From the NCBI GenBank assembly GCA_035525225.1, contig DATLFA010000088.1:159330-223329 (forward strand): DNA of 64,000 nt, written 5' to 3'. This DNA comes from DATLFA01 sp035525225 (lineage in GTDB: Bacteria > Actinomycetota > Acidimicrobiia > Acidimicrobiales > WLNW01). A model generated the notes under the pieces. The model was not told the origin of the DNA. It saw only the letters and a program-made list of their open reading frames with translations, and searched no databases. The translations under genes were made by a program, and so were the position numbers. Shown in pieces: positions 26,719 to 35,631 of the stretch. How positions within the stretch are numbered: position 1 is the stretch's first letter; every line of letters starts with the position of its first letter.

Positions 26719-26741
26719 GGGCCGAAGTCAAACACACCCCT

Positions 26742-26747
26742 TAGCCT
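26742..26747 (+). promoter_or_regulatory. Putative -10 box of a leaderless transcript
   Basis: TAGCCT is followed by GAGCGA and the GTG start at 26754, a 6-nt spacing without a Shine-Dalgarno sequence. Confidence 0.45.
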
Positions 26748-26753
26748 GAGCGA

Positions 26754-27932
26754 GTGGCGGAAACGACGCTTGTACTGCGTGCCGGTAAGGAACGATCGCT
26801 GGCGCGTCGTCATCCCTGGATCTTTTCGGGGGCCGTCGAGCGCGTCCGCGGGCACTGCGACCCGGGCGACGTTCTTGTCGTGCGCGATAGCACCGGGCGC
26901 ATGCTCGGTCGCGCGGGGTACAACCCTGCGTCGCAGATCGTCGGTCGCATGTGGACATTCGACGATGCGGCCGTCGATGACGCGTTGGTCGCGAAGCGGA
27001 TCGAAGCCGCTGTCGCCCGCCGGCAATCACTCGACGCTGTCACCAACGCGGCTCGCCTCGTCTACAGCGAGAGCGATGGCATACCGGGCTTGATCGTCGA
27101 CCGCTACGACGACGTCGCGGTATTGCAGTTCACCGCCGCAACAGCAGAACGTTGGCGCCGCGTCATCGTCGAGGTCTGTGGTTCGCTCCACGGCATCAAC
27201 AGCGTCTTCGAACGCTCTGACCTCGACGTGCGTCGCCTCGAGGGACTGTCGCCGGCGAGCGGACTGCTCGCCGGTGCCGAACCGCCACCGTACGTCGAGA
27301 TCAGCGAGAACGGGTGTCGTTACCTGGTCGATGTGCGCCGCGGTCACAAGACGGGCTTCTACCTCGATCAGAGGGACAACCGTCGCCTCGTTGCGCAGCA
27401 CGCCTCTGCTCGTCGTGTGCTGAACCTGTTCTGCTATACGGGCGCGTTCTCGGTTGCCGCCATGCGCGGGGGTGCGTCGAATGTCGTGAGCGTCGATTCG
27501 TCGGCGCAAGCGCTCGAGATCGGCCGAAACAATGCCGAACTCAACGACGTCACCGACATGCAGTGGGTCAAGGCGGACGTGTTCGCGTACTTGCGCGAGC
27601 TCCGCGACGCCGGCGCCACATTCGACCTCATCGTGCTCGACCCTCCCAAGCTTGCGGCGTCGGCCGCACAGGTGCGCCGCGCCGCCCGCGGCTACAAGGA
27701 CTTGAACTGGCTCGCGTTTCGCTTGCTCGCACCCGGCGGCCACCTCGCGACGTTCTCGTGTTCCGGGGCCGTCGATTCGGAGCTGTTCACGAAGGTGGTC
27801 GCGGGGGCCGCGCTCGATGCCCGACGTGAGGTCTCGGTGGTCGGTCACCTCGGCCAGGCGAGCGACCATCCGGTGCCGTTGTCGTTCCCGGAAAGCGCGT
27901 ACCTGAAGGGTTTGTGGTGTCGGGCCGACTGA
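26754..27932 (+). CDS. Class I SAM-dependent rRNA methyltransferase, RlmI-like
   Basis: A 392-residue protein with an N-terminal PUA-like domain (LARRHPWIFSGAVERVRG, typical of RlmI/YccW), a central region with GIPGLIVDRYDDVAVLQF, and a Rossmann methyltransferase domain (RRVLNLFCYTGAFSVAAMRGG, VVSVDSSAQALEI, DLIVLDPPKLA). The DPPK motif and FSCSGAVD near the end fit 23S rRNA m5C methyltransferases of the RlmI family. Start is GTG with a 6-nt-spaced TAGCCT box, probably leaderless. Target nucleotide is inferred from family only. Confidence 0.88.
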   Translation: MAETTLVLRAGKERSLARRHPWIFSGAVERVRGHCDPGDVLVVRDSTGRMLGRAGYNPASQIVGRMWTFDDAAVDDALVAKRIEAAVARRQSLDAVTNAARLVYSESDGIPGLIVDRYDDVAVLQFTAATAERWRRVIVEVCGSLHGINSVFERSDLDVRRLEGLSPASGLLAGAEPPPYVEISENGCRYLVDVRRGHKTGFYLDQRDNRRLVAQHASARRVLNLFCYTGAFSVAAMRGGASNVVSVDSSAQALEIGRNNAELNDVTDMQWVKADVFAYLRELRDAGATFDLIVLDPPKLAASAAQVRRAARGYKDLNWLAFRLLAPGGHLATFSCSGAVDSELFTKVVAGAALDARREVSVVGHLGQASDHPVPLSFPESAYLKGLWCRAD

Positions 27933-27969
27933 GGGCACACTGGCGGCCGGCTCACAGAAGCGAGGGGAT

Positions 27970-29076
27970 ATGCGGGGCATTGTGTGGATGGGCGAGCAGG
28001 CCGAGATCCGCAACGACGTCGAGGTGCGCGCGCCGGGCCACGGTGAAGTGTGGGTGCGCATCGTCGCGGCTGGTGTGTGCCACAGCGATGTGAGCGTGAT
28101 GGACGGCACCATCCCCTGGCCTGCGCCATCGCTGATGGGTCACGAAGGCGCCGGCATCGTCGAAGCCATCGGCCCCGGCGTCACGAGGGTCAAGCAAGGC
28201 GATCACGTCGTCGTCGCCACGGTGGCCAACTGCGGCGCGTGCAAATGGTGCAACATCGGCAAGCCCACGTGGTGCCGAGCATCGATCGCGAACCGCACCG
28301 AGCCCTTCACGGTCGATGGTGTCGCTGCTGGCAATTTCGCCGCAACCTCGTCGTTCGCCGAGATTACCGTGATCAAAGAGATCCAGGCCGTTCCCATCCC
28401 CGACGATGTCCCGCTGACGTCAGCGTGTCTCATCGCGTGTGGTGTGGTGACGGGCCTCGGTTCGGTGTTCAACCTGGCCGACGTCAAGCCCGGCCAAACG
28501 GCCGCGGTGTTCGGGGCGGGCGGGGTCGGTCTGTCGGCGATCCAGGCGTTGCGCATAAAGCAGGCGTCGCGCATCGTCGTCATCGACGCCAATCCCGCGA
28601 AAAAAGACATCGCGCTGCAACTCGGCGGCACCGATTTCATCGATGCCCGCGAGGTCGACGACGTTTCCGCCGCCGTGCGCGATCTGTTGCCGCACAGCCG
28701 CGAGATGCCGCGTGGTCCGTTCGGGGCCGGCGGCGTCGACTGGTCGTTCGAATGTGTCGGTCACCCCAAGGTGCTCGAGACCGCGATCGACATCACCGAC
28801 TGGGGCGGTACGACGGTGGTGGTGGGCGTGCCGGGCCCCGACGCTCGCGTGTCCGTACCGATCACGCACCTGACGCAAGTCGATCGCCGTATCATCGGAT
28901 CGCGCGCCGGTGCCGTCCGCGCACAACACGACATCCCGATGATCGTCGATCTCTACAAGCGCGGTCAGTTCGATCTCGACGCGATGGTGTCACAGACCTA
29001 CGCGATGGACGACTTCTTCACCGTGGTGAACGACATGCACGAAGGCAAGCTCGCGCGCGGCGTGCTGGTCTTTTGA
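27970..29076 (+). CDS. Zinc-dependent alcohol dehydrogenase
   Basis: A 368-residue medium-chain dehydrogenase of the class III/NDMA-dependent type. The catalytic zinc Cys is in GVCHSDVSVMDG, the His in MGHEGAGIVEAIG. The structural zinc site NCGACKWCNIGKPTWC has four Cys. The cofactor motif is FGAGGVGLSAIQAL with VVIDANPAK, suggesting NAD(H). GAGGGGA precedes the ATG. It likely oxidises a primary alcohol or related substrate. Confidence 0.9.
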   Translation: MRGIVWMGEQAEIRNDVEVRAPGHGEVWVRIVAAGVCHSDVSVMDGTIPWPAPSLMGHEGAGIVEAIGPGVTRVKQGDHVVVATVANCGACKWCNIGKPTWCRASIANRTEPFTVDGVAAGNFAATSSFAEITVIKEIQAVPIPDDVPLTSACLIACGVVTGLGSVFNLADVKPGQTAAVFGAGGVGLSAIQALRIKQASRIVVIDANPAKKDIALQLGGTDFIDAREVDDVSAAVRDLLPHSREMPRGPFGAGGVDWSFECVGHPKVLETAIDITDWGGTTVVVGVPGPDARVSVPITHLTQVDRRIIGSRAGAVRAQHDIPMIVDLYKRGQFDLDAMVSQTYAMDDFFTVVNDMHEGKLARGVLVF

Positions 29077-29093
29077 GCCCGACCAGGGCTCAA
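29073..29093. terminator. Bidirectional hairpin terminator
   Basis: TTGAGCCC-GACCA-GGGCTCAA is a perfect 8-bp stem with a 5-nt loop, overlapping the stops of the convergent alcohol dehydrogenase and beta-propeller lipoprotein genes. Confidence 0.7.
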
Positions 29094-30343
29094 CGCATGT
29101 TGCCCGTGTGGCCGAGCGAATAGCGACCGGGCTGCGGCCACCACAACAATCCGTGCGGCGCCTTCTGGCCGACGGGAATCTTCTGGAGCAGCGCGCCGGT
29201 TGTCGTGTCGAAGACGTAGACCTCGTCGTCGTAACGACCGGACAGCCACAGCTGCGATCCGTCGGGAGTGAGGTTCCCCATGTCGGGGCTGCCGCCCCCG
29301 GGCAGCGCCCAAGTGGCGATGACGGTATTGGTCTTGGGATCGACGACCGACACGTCCCCCTTGCCGTTGGCCACGCCGAAAACTGTGTTCTGCCCTCGGT
29401 TGGCGACGAACAACTTGGTGCCGTCTCGCGAGGGGTAGATGCCGTGGGTGCCCACGCCGGTCTTGATGAAACCCGTCTGCGTGAATGTCTCGCCGTCGAT
29501 GATGAAGAGACCATTCTTCATCATGTCGGCGATGTAGAACGTGTTGCCGTCGGGGCCGACGCGCACATCCTGCGGCATCGACTCGGCCTGGCCCCGACCG
29601 AAGCTGATGCGGCCGACCACTGTGCCCGCGCGCCAGTCGACCTTGATGATCGCGGCCTCGAACTCACACGTGAATATTGCGTAGGTGCCGTCGCCGGAGA
29701 AGTCGGCATGGTTGATGCCGGCGCACTGAGGTGTATTGATCGTTTTCTGCAGTTGCCAGGTGGTCGGATCGCGGAAGTCGAGACGTTTGAACGCCTCGGC
29801 GACGACGACTGCGGACTTGCCGTCGGGTGTGTAGTACATGTTGTAGGGATCCTCGACCGGAATCGCCGCGCCGAACTCGCCGGTGACGGGGTCGATCGGG
29901 GTCAAGCTGCCGTCGGTACGGCCTTCGGCGTTGTTGGTCACCCAGAGCTTGGTCATGTCCCATGAAGGGACGACGTGCTGCGGGTCTTTGCCGACGAGCA
30001 CGGTACGAAGGACCTTGAACGTGGCCGGATCGATGACCACGACGCTGTCGGATCGGTTGTTGGGGACGTAGACGAGCGGCTTGTGCCCCTTGACCGTGTC
30101 GCTCAGCTTGTTGACGCCTTGCTCTGTGTAGATGTTGTTGTCGTCGATGACAGGGGGCATGCCCGGAATCGTCTTGAACTTCGATGGCGCTGCAGTCGTG
30201 ACAGGCGTGGTCGGCGTCGTCGATCCTCCGCCCGTGGTCGTGGAGCCGTCGTCGGGCGGGCTGGAGGGGCTGTCACCACCGCACGCAGCGGCCGCGAGTG
30301 TGAGTGTGAACACGACGATGAGTGAGCGGTAGTGACGCGACAC
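29090..30343 (-). CDS. YVTN-type beta-propeller lipoprotein
   Basis: A 417-residue secreted protein. The N-terminus is a lipoprotein signal: SRHYRSLIVVFTLTLAAAAC with the lipobox LAAAAC and lipidated Cys 21, then a Ser/Thr/Pro-rich linker of about 30 residues. The body consists of repeated propeller blades with YVPNNRSDSVVVIDPATFKV, LWVTNNAEGRTDGSLTPIDP, LFVANRGQNTVFGV and LWLSGRYDDEVYVFDTTTGA. Such proteins are surface-anchored and often bind partners or carry unknown enzymatic roles. The start is GTG. It is divergent from the racemase gene. Confidence 0.87.
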   Translation of the reverse strand: MSRHYRSLIVVFTLTLAAAACGGDSPSSPPDDGSTTTGGGSTTPTTPVTTAAPSKFKTIPGMPPVIDDNNIYTEQGVNKLSDTVKGHKPLVYVPNNRSDSVVVIDPATFKVLRTVLVGKDPQHVVPSWDMTKLWVTNNAEGRTDGSLTPIDPVTGEFGAAIPVEDPYNMYYTPDGKSAVVVAEAFKRLDFRDPTTWQLQKTINTPQCAGINHADFSGDGTYAIFTCEFEAAIIKVDWRAGTVVGRISFGRGQAESMPQDVRVGPDGNTFYIADMMKNGLFIIDGETFTQTGFIKTGVGTHGIYPSRDGTKLFVANRGQNTVFGVANGKGDVSVVDPKTNTVIATWALPGGGSPDMGNLTPDGSQLWLSGRYDDEVYVFDTTTGALLQKIPVGQKAPHGLLWWPQPGRYSLGHTGNMR

Positions 30344-30462
30344 GGAAATCTTCAGCCTCGGTAGTTCGGGGTCCGGGAGAACTTAGTCGCCGACCGGCCT
30401 CGAACTGCGTGCAGACGTGCGACTTTCGTGCCGACCGGGTCCGCTCCGCTACCGTGCTGGCC

Positions 30463-31599
30463 ATGGGTCCGTTGCAGGGGTTGCGCATCGTAGAGATCGC
30501 CGGCATCGGGCCTGGTCCCTTTGCCGCGATGGTTCTATCCGATATGGGCGCCGACATCATTCGCGTCGATCGGCCCGGGTCCCGGATGACGAAAGAGGTG
30601 GCCACGGCCCAGATCCTCAACCGGGGGCGCCCGTCCGCCGCGGTCGATCTCAAGGATCCCCGCGGCCTCGAGGTCGTGTTGCGCCTGGTCGAGCAAGCCG
30701 ATGGATTGATCGAAGGGTTCCGGCCCGGGGTCATGGAACGACTCGGCCTCGGCCCCGACGTCTGCCTCGCCCACAACCCTCGGCTCATCTACGGCCGCAT
30801 GACCGGCTGGGGCCAAGACGGCCCGCTCGGCCCGACCGCAGGCCACGACATCGACTACATCGCGGTGTCGGGCGCGCTGGGCGCGATGGCGCGCGAAGGC
30901 GAGGCACCGTTGCCGCCGCTGAATCTCGTCGGTGACTTCGGCGGCGGGGGCATGTTGATGGCCTTCGGCATGATGTGTGGGGTATTCGAGGCGCAACGAT
31001 CGGGTCGCGGTCAGGTCATCGATGCCGCGATGGTCGACGGGGCGTCGTTGATGATGGCGATGTTCTGGGGTATGCGCGGCATCGGCGCATGGTCAGATCG
31101 GGCCGGCACCAACATCCTCGACAGCGGCGCGCACTTCTACAACGTCTACGAAACGTCCGACGGGCGCCATCTGGCCCTCGGCGCGATCGAGCCGCAGTTC
31201 TACGCCGAGTTGCTTCGTGGCCTCGGGTTCGCGGCCGACGAGTTGGCGCCGCAGAACGACAAGGCCCAGTGGCCGGCGATGAAACAGAAGCTCGCGGCAC
31301 GCATCTTGGAAAAGACGTTGGACGAATGGACCGCGATCTTCGACGGTACCGATGCCTGCGTGGCGCCAGTGCGCCGATTCGACGACGCGCTCACCGACGC
31401 GCACAACAGCGCCCGCGATGCGTTCGTGCGTGTCGACGGCATCGTGCAACCGGCACCGGCTCCCCGTTTCTCCCGCACGGTCGCAACGATCGCCCGCGGC
31501 GCGGACGTGCCCGGTGCCAGCACAGACGCCGCCCTCGCCGCGTGGGGGTTCTCGGCGGACGAGATCGACGGATTGCGCGCCGGTGGTGCTCTCGGTTGA
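30463..31599 (+). CDS. mcr: Alpha-methylacyl-CoA racemase (CaiB/BaiF CoA-transferase family)
   Basis: A 378-residue family III CoA-transferase fold of the AMACR/Mcr subgroup, which epimerises 2-methylacyl-CoA esters in branched-chain and steroid side-chain degradation. The racemase pair is visible as His128 in AGHDIDYIAVSGAL and Asp158 in NLVGDFGGGGMLMAFG, closely matching His126/Asp156 of mycobacterial MCR. YETSDGRHLALGAIEPQFY is also diagnostic. The ATG is preceded 7 nt upstream by TACCGT, suggesting a leaderless or very short leader. The stop overlaps the TTG start of murT. Confidence 0.9.
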   Translation: MGPLQGLRIVEIAGIGPGPFAAMVLSDMGADIIRVDRPGSRMTKEVATAQILNRGRPSAAVDLKDPRGLEVVLRLVEQADGLIEGFRPGVMERLGLGPDVCLAHNPRLIYGRMTGWGQDGPLGPTAGHDIDYIAVSGALGAMAREGEAPLPPLNLVGDFGGGGMLMAFGMMCGVFEAQRSGRGQVIDAAMVDGASLMMAMFWGMRGIGAWSDRAGTNILDSGAHFYNVYETSDGRHLALGAIEPQFYAELLRGLGFAADELAPQNDKAQWPAMKQKLAARILEKTLDEWTAIFDGTDACVAPVRRFDDALTDAHNSARDAFVRVDGIVQPAPAPRFSRTVATIARGADVPGASTDAALAAWGFSADEIDGLRAGGALG

Positions 31600-32846
31600 C
31601 GCCGCGTCTGCGACGGTTGCGCCTCGCCGTTGCGACGGCGCTGGGTGACGCCGCGGGGTGGTCGTCGCGCCGGCTCGGGCGTGGCAGCGGCGAAGTCGTC
31701 TCGGGTCGCGTCATCCAAACGCTGGCCCCCGATGCGTTGACACTACGTCTCGACGGTCGCCCGATCGTCCTGATCAGCGGAACCAACGGGAAGTCGACGA
31801 CAACCGCGCTGCTCGCGGCCGCCGCCCACACCAGGGGGCCGGTCGCCACCAATGACAAGGGTGCCAACATGCCTGCGGGCATCGTTACCGCGCTGGGCCA
31901 CACCACGCCAGGCGCGACCGCCGTGCTCGAGGTCGACGAGGGCTATGTCCCCGCGCTGTTGTCGGCGGCGGCGATCGACGTGTTGGTGCTGTTGAACCTG
32001 TCGCGCGATCAACTCGACCGTGTCGCGGAGGTGCGCAAGACCGCCGAACGATGGCGGCAGGGGATTGCCGCGTCCCCGGCGACGACCGTCGTCGCCAACG
32101 CCGATGACCCCGCGGTGGTGTTTGCGGCGCGGGCGTCCGCGCATCCCGTGTGGGTCGCCGCGGGCAGCAATTGGCGCGTCGACGCAACCAGTTGTCCCAA
32201 CTGCGGCGAGCGCATCCATTTCGACGGTGACGAGTGGAACTGCACCCAGTGCGACCTCGTCCGGCCCGCCGTGCAGTGGGCGATCTCTACCGCGGGCAGC
32301 CTCGTGGTCGCGGGTGATGACGTAGTCGACGTGCCCGTCGTCTTGGAGGTCCCCGGCCGTCACAACCAGACCAACGCGGTCATGGCGTTGGCGGCAGCGG
32401 ATGCAATCGGGATTCCGATCCGCACCGCGCTCGACGCGATGTCATCGATTCGCTCCGTCGAGGGTCGCTATGAGTATGTGTGGGGTGAGAGCAGCACCGC
32501 GCGGCTCTATCTCTCGAAGAACCCGGCCGGGTGGATCGAGATCATCGAGCTGTTGATGCGCTCGACCCGCCGCGTGCTGATCGTCATCAATGCCGAGATC
32601 GCTGATGGCAAAGACACGTCGTGGCTATGGGACGTTCCCTTCGAACGTCTGCACGGCAGGCATGCGATCGCCGCCGGACGCCGGTGCCACGATCTCGCGG
32701 TGCGATTGCTCTACGCGGATGTCGATGTCATCACCGAGCCCGATCTCGATCGGGCACTGGCACTCGCACGCGCCGACGATTGTGATGTAGTTGCCAACTA
32801 CACGGCGTTTCGCGAAGTGCGACGAGCGTTGGGAGTTGCCCGATGA
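31596..32846 (+). CDS. murT: Lipid II isoglutaminyl synthase subunit MurT
   Basis: A 416-residue Mur-ligase-family protein that, with GatD, amidates the D-Glu of lipid II at the cytoplasmic membrane. The P-loop is SGTNGKSTTT (residues 62-68 core), followed by TNDKGANMPAGIVTAL and EVDEGYVPALL. A four-Cys zinc ribbon inserted in the middle domain, CPNC and CTQC (residues 200-219), is typical of MurT, as is the C-terminal DUF1727 domain. The TTG start overlaps the racemase stop (TTGA), the stop overlaps gatD (ATGA). Coupling a peptidoglycan gene to a racemase is unusual. Confidence 0.92.
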   Translation: MTPRLRRLRLAVATALGDAAGWSSRRLGRGSGEVVSGRVIQTLAPDALTLRLDGRPIVLISGTNGKSTTTALLAAAAHTRGPVATNDKGANMPAGIVTALGHTTPGATAVLEVDEGYVPALLSAAAIDVLVLLNLSRDQLDRVAEVRKTAERWRQGIAASPATTVVANADDPAVVFAARASAHPVWVAAGSNWRVDATSCPNCGERIHFDGDEWNCTQCDLVRPAVQWAISTAGSLVVAGDDVVDVPVVLEVPGRHNQTNAVMALAAADAIGIPIRTALDAMSSIRSVEGRYEYVWGESSTARLYLSKNPAGWIEIIELLMRSTRRVLIVINAEIADGKDTSWLWDVPFERLHGRHAIAAGRRCHDLAVRLLYADVDVITEPDLDRALALARADDCDVVANYTAFREVRRALGVAR

Positions 32847-33655
32847 CCCGTGAATCGGCGGTACGCATCGCGGTGGTGTTGCCCGAACTTCTCGGTACGT
32901 ACGGCGACAGTGGCAACGGCATCGTCCTCGAACACCGTCTGCGCTGGCGCGGCATCGCCGTCGAGCGCATCGAGTATGACCGCGCGACGTCGATTCCCGA
33001 GACCGCTGACCTGTACCTGCTCGGTGGAGGCGAAGATCGCCCGCAGACGCTCGCGGCTCGCGAGTTGCGCGCGAGTGGTGCGGTCAACCGCGCGCACGCG
33101 CGGGGTGCGGTGATCCTTGCGGTGTGCGCCGGATATCAAATTGCCGGCCGGTCGTTCCCCGGCGCCGAGGGACGAGAGACCGGACTCGAGTTGCTCGATG
33201 TCACGACGACGGTCGGTGCCGGGCCGCGCGCGGTCGGTGAGTTGCTGATCGAGCCCGACCCTGCGCTCGATCTGCCGCTCGTGTCCGGGTTCGAGAATCA
33301 TCAGGGGGTGACTGCGCTCGGGCCCGATGCCCGGCCGCTCGGGCGCGTGCTCGAAGGTGTCGGCAACGGCGCTGATCACGAGGTTTCCCGCTCTGAAGGC
33401 CGCTCGGGCCTGGCTTCCCGCTCTGAAGGCCGCTCGGGCCTGGCTTCCCGCACCGAAGGCGCGCTCGCCGAACGGATCGTGGCCACCTATGCCCACGGGC
33501 CGGTGCTGGCCCGCAATCCGGCGTTCGCCGATTGGCTGCTGACGATGATCGTGGGGCCACTCGAGCCGCTCGAGCACGATGTCGTCGTAGCAACCGCCGA
33601 GTTGCGACGCGAGCGGCTCGCCGCCACCCGGTCACGGTCGACAAGAGCCCGCTGA
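32843..33655 (+). CDS. gatD: Lipid II isoglutaminyl synthase, glutaminase subunit GatD
   Basis: A 270-residue class I glutamine amidotransferase that supplies ammonia to MurT. The N-terminus PELLGTYGDSGNGIVLEHRL is diagnostic; the nucleophilic Cys95 is in ILAVCAGYQIAG, and the catalytic His218 in VATYAHGPVLARNP. Between GVGNG and the His strand lies an insertion (residues about 182-205) reading SRSEGRSGLA twice plus a partial SRTEGAL, entirely encoded by the dispersed 30-bp repeat, where relatives have only a short loop. The frame is kept, so the enzyme may still be active; it is presumably essential. Confidence 0.92.
   Translation: MTRESAVRIAVVLPELLGTYGDSGNGIVLEHRLRWRGIAVERIEYDRATSIPETADLYLLGGGEDRPQTLAARELRASGAVNRAHARGAVILAVCAGYQIAGRSFPGAEGRETGLELLDVTTTVGAGPRAVGELLIEPDPALDLPLVSGFENHQGVTALGPDARPLGRVLEGVGNGADHEVSRSEGRSGLASRSEGRSGLASRTEGALAERIVATYAHGPVLARNPAFADWLLTMIVGPLEPLEHDVVVATAELRRERLAATRSRSTRAR
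33384..33467. repeat. Dispersed repeat inside gatD: two copies plus a degenerate third
   Basis: 30-bp units starting at 33384 and 33414 (TTCCCGCTCTGAAGG then CCGCTCGGGCCTGG) and a diverged unit from 33444 lie in frame inside gatD. The 30-bp period preserves the frame and inserts ten residues per unit. Confidence 0.9.
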
Positions 33656-33673
33656 ATCGGGCACACTCAACGC

Positions 33674-34456
33674 ATGGAAACACTCGATCTGTGGATCACC
33701 GCTGACGGAGATGTCGACTATCGCGAGGGGTACGCCGCACCGACCGTCGTTGCGAGAGGTAACTGCAAGAGCCGCATGATGTCGCCGCGCGAGTTCTCGT
33801 TGTGGTCACTCACCGCAGAGCTCGACGCCGGCGTCGAGCTCGAATGGAACGCGACGCACGGCGACGAAGCGGTGTACGTCAAGAAGGGTTCGTTGACGAT
33901 CGACGGCCGCACATGTCCGACCGATGGCACGTTGATTCTCGAGGCGGGCGTGCCCGCGATCGTGCGCGCTGACGAGCCGACGACCGTCGTGCACTTCGGC
34001 CCATGGGACCCGAACCCGCCGACGACCGGTGCATACGGTGCGCCTGCCGAAGAAGGCCGTACCGTGCATGTGGTCGGTCCGGGTGGCACCTATGCGTTGA
34101 TCCAACCGGGACGCGCCTCGAAGTTCTACGCCGACTCCACGTTCCCGACCTCGCGCATCACGCTGCTGTACACGTCACGCGAAGACGCCTACCTGTCGAC
34201 TCCGCACAGCCACTCCGAGGACGAGATCATCTATCTGCTCTCGGGCGATATCCAGGTGGGCCAGACCATTCTGAAGCCGGGCGACGCGATCGGGATCGCC
34301 GGCGATCGGCGCTATCGCTTCAAGGGCGGCGAAAAGGGCTTCGGTTTCCTCAACTACCGGCGCGACGCGTCGTACATGTCGGTCGAAAAGGGCAAGCCCC
34401 CGTTTCTCGAAGGCGGAGCGCTCCACGACTTCAACAAGGTGATGGACCTGCGCTAG
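33674..34456 (+). CDS. Two-domain cupin protein
   Basis: A 260-residue bicupin. The first cupin has WNATHGDEAVYVKKGSLTID and the second TPHSHSEDEIIYLLSGDIQVG, the latter with a complete His-x-His plus Glu metal site. A VVHFGPWDPNPPTTG linker joins them. Cupins of this kind include dioxygenases and isomerases; no specific reaction can be given. A CACACT hexamer 6 nt before the ATG resembles the leaderless arrangement but departs from TANNNT. It follows gatD by 18 bp but may be separately transcribed. Confidence 0.75.
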   Translation: METLDLWITADGDVDYREGYAAPTVVARGNCKSRMMSPREFSLWSLTAELDAGVELEWNATHGDEAVYVKKGSLTIDGRTCPTDGTLILEAGVPAIVRADEPTTVVHFGPWDPNPPTTGAYGAPAEEGRTVHVVGPGGTYALIQPGRASKFYADSTFPTSRITLLYTSREDAYLSTPHSHSEDEIIYLLSGDIQVGQTILKPGDAIGIAGDRRYRFKGGEKGFGFLNYRRDASYMSVEKGKPPFLEGGALHDFNKVMDLR

Positions 34457-34576
34457 TTGAGACGGTTCTCACGGGGACGTCGCGCTGCGAGGCTGGCACC
34501 CAGACGGCCGAAACAGAACAGAACAGAACGCGGCGCTCGTCACCCGAGTGCTGCGGGCTTACAATCCGTGCGGCGA

Positions 34577-34634
34577 AGCCGCACCAATCCGTTGCGACGG
34601 AGCCGCACCAATCCGTTGCGACGGAGCCGCACCA
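34577..34634. repeat. Tandem 24-bp repeat
   Basis: Two and a half units of AGCCGCACCAATCC followed by GTTGCGACGG (34577-34600, 34601-34624, partial from 34625) fill the gap between the convergent bicupin and hydroxyacid dehydrogenase genes. Each unit contains TCCGT-TGCG-ACGGA, a small hairpin. GCGGC-GAA-GCCGC precedes the array. Confidence 0.8.
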
Positions 34635-34641
34635 GAGAGCG

Positions 34642-35631
34642 CTAGCGCTTTTCGACGTGCCAGACAGTCGGTTGCGCGGGTAGGTCGGCAAGGCGTACTT
34701 CGTGCAGCAACTCGCGGCCGTCTCGATAGCGCCGCAGATTCTCGAGGAACACCTCGGTCGCCCGCACGAGGCGCCCGTTGCCACCGCCCGACGAGTGCGG
34801 CGACATGGTCACCTTCGGATGGGTCCACCACACGCTGTCGGGCGGCAATGGCTCGGTCTCGAACACGTCGAGCACCGCGTGCGCCGGCGCGTCACGATCG
34901 AGTGCGGCGAGCAGTGCAGCCTCGTCGACCAACCCGCCGCGCGCGACGTTCACGAAACACGATCCTGGCCGCATCGCCGCGAGAAACGTCGCGTCGACGA
35001 GATGGCGATTGCCGTCGTTGAGCTCGGCGGCGATCACGACGACGTCGGCGCGGGGCACCGCGTCGAGCATGTGGTCGGACGTGAGAATCTCGTCGACGGG
35101 CTCGGTGCCGTCGGGTCGCCGCCGTACGCCGATGACATGCGCATCGAACGCACGCGCCCGCTGCGCGACCTCGCGCCCGATCGAGCCGAGGCCGACAATG
35201 AGCCACGTCGTGCGCCAGATCTCGCGAAACGGCACGTGCTGCCAGACGCGCGCGGCGCGCTGCTCTGCGAGGCATTGTGGCTGTTGGAAGGACGCGAGCA
35301 CCGCGTGCATGACGTATTCGGCGATCGGCACGGCGGTCACGTGGGCGCGCGTCAATCGCCCGCCGCGCTCGAGGTGCGCGCGAAACGCAGGGGCCTCGAC
35401 GCCGGCGGCAGCCGACTGCAGCCAGGCGAGTCGCGGAGTGTCGAGGACGATCTGCATACAGGCCTTGATCGGGCCGTAGAAGACGTCGTTCGAGATGAAC
35501 ACGATGTCGGGCGCACCGTCGTCGCTCACCGTGCCGTTGGGCAACAGTCGCACGAAGGTGGCATCGGGCGCGGCAGCCCTGAGGTCGTCGCCGTAGTCGC
35601 GCAGTATGGCTTCGCTGACGAGGATGCGCAT
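34642..35631 (-). CDS. D-isomer-specific 2-hydroxyacid dehydrogenase
   Basis: A 329-residue NAD(P)-dependent dehydrogenase that interconverts 2-keto and D-2-hydroxy acids. The cofactor motif is WLIVGLGSIGREVAQRA with VIGVRRRPDG, suggesting NADPH preference (Arg cluster). FVNVARGGLVDEAALLAAL holds the catalytic Arg region, VLDVFETEPLPPDS the Glu, and KVTMSPHSSGGG the His. The ATG overlaps the stop of the molybdenum hydroxylase gene upstream. Confidence 0.88.
   Translation of the reverse strand: MRILVSEAILRDYGDDLRAAAPDATFVRLLPNGTVSDDGAPDIVFISNDVFYGPIKACMQIVLDTPRLAWLQSAAAGVEAPAFRAHLERGGRLTRAHVTAVPIAEYVMHAVLASFQQPQCLAEQRAARVWQHVPFREIWRTTWLIVGLGSIGREVAQRARAFDAHVIGVRRRPDGTEPVDEILTSDHMLDAVPRADVVVIAAELNDGNRHLVDATFLAAMRPGSCFVNVARGGLVDEAALLAALDRDAPAHAVLDVFETEPLPPDSVWWTHPKVTMSPHSSGGGNGRLVRATEVFLENLRRYRDGRELLHEVRLADLPAQPTVWHVEKR

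Noticed and set aside
33301..33360. Further repeat copies upstream in gatD (CGCTCGGGC strings)
   Set aside because: They code for normally conserved GatD residues and lack the CCGCTC-TGAAGG part, so they are probably native sequence.
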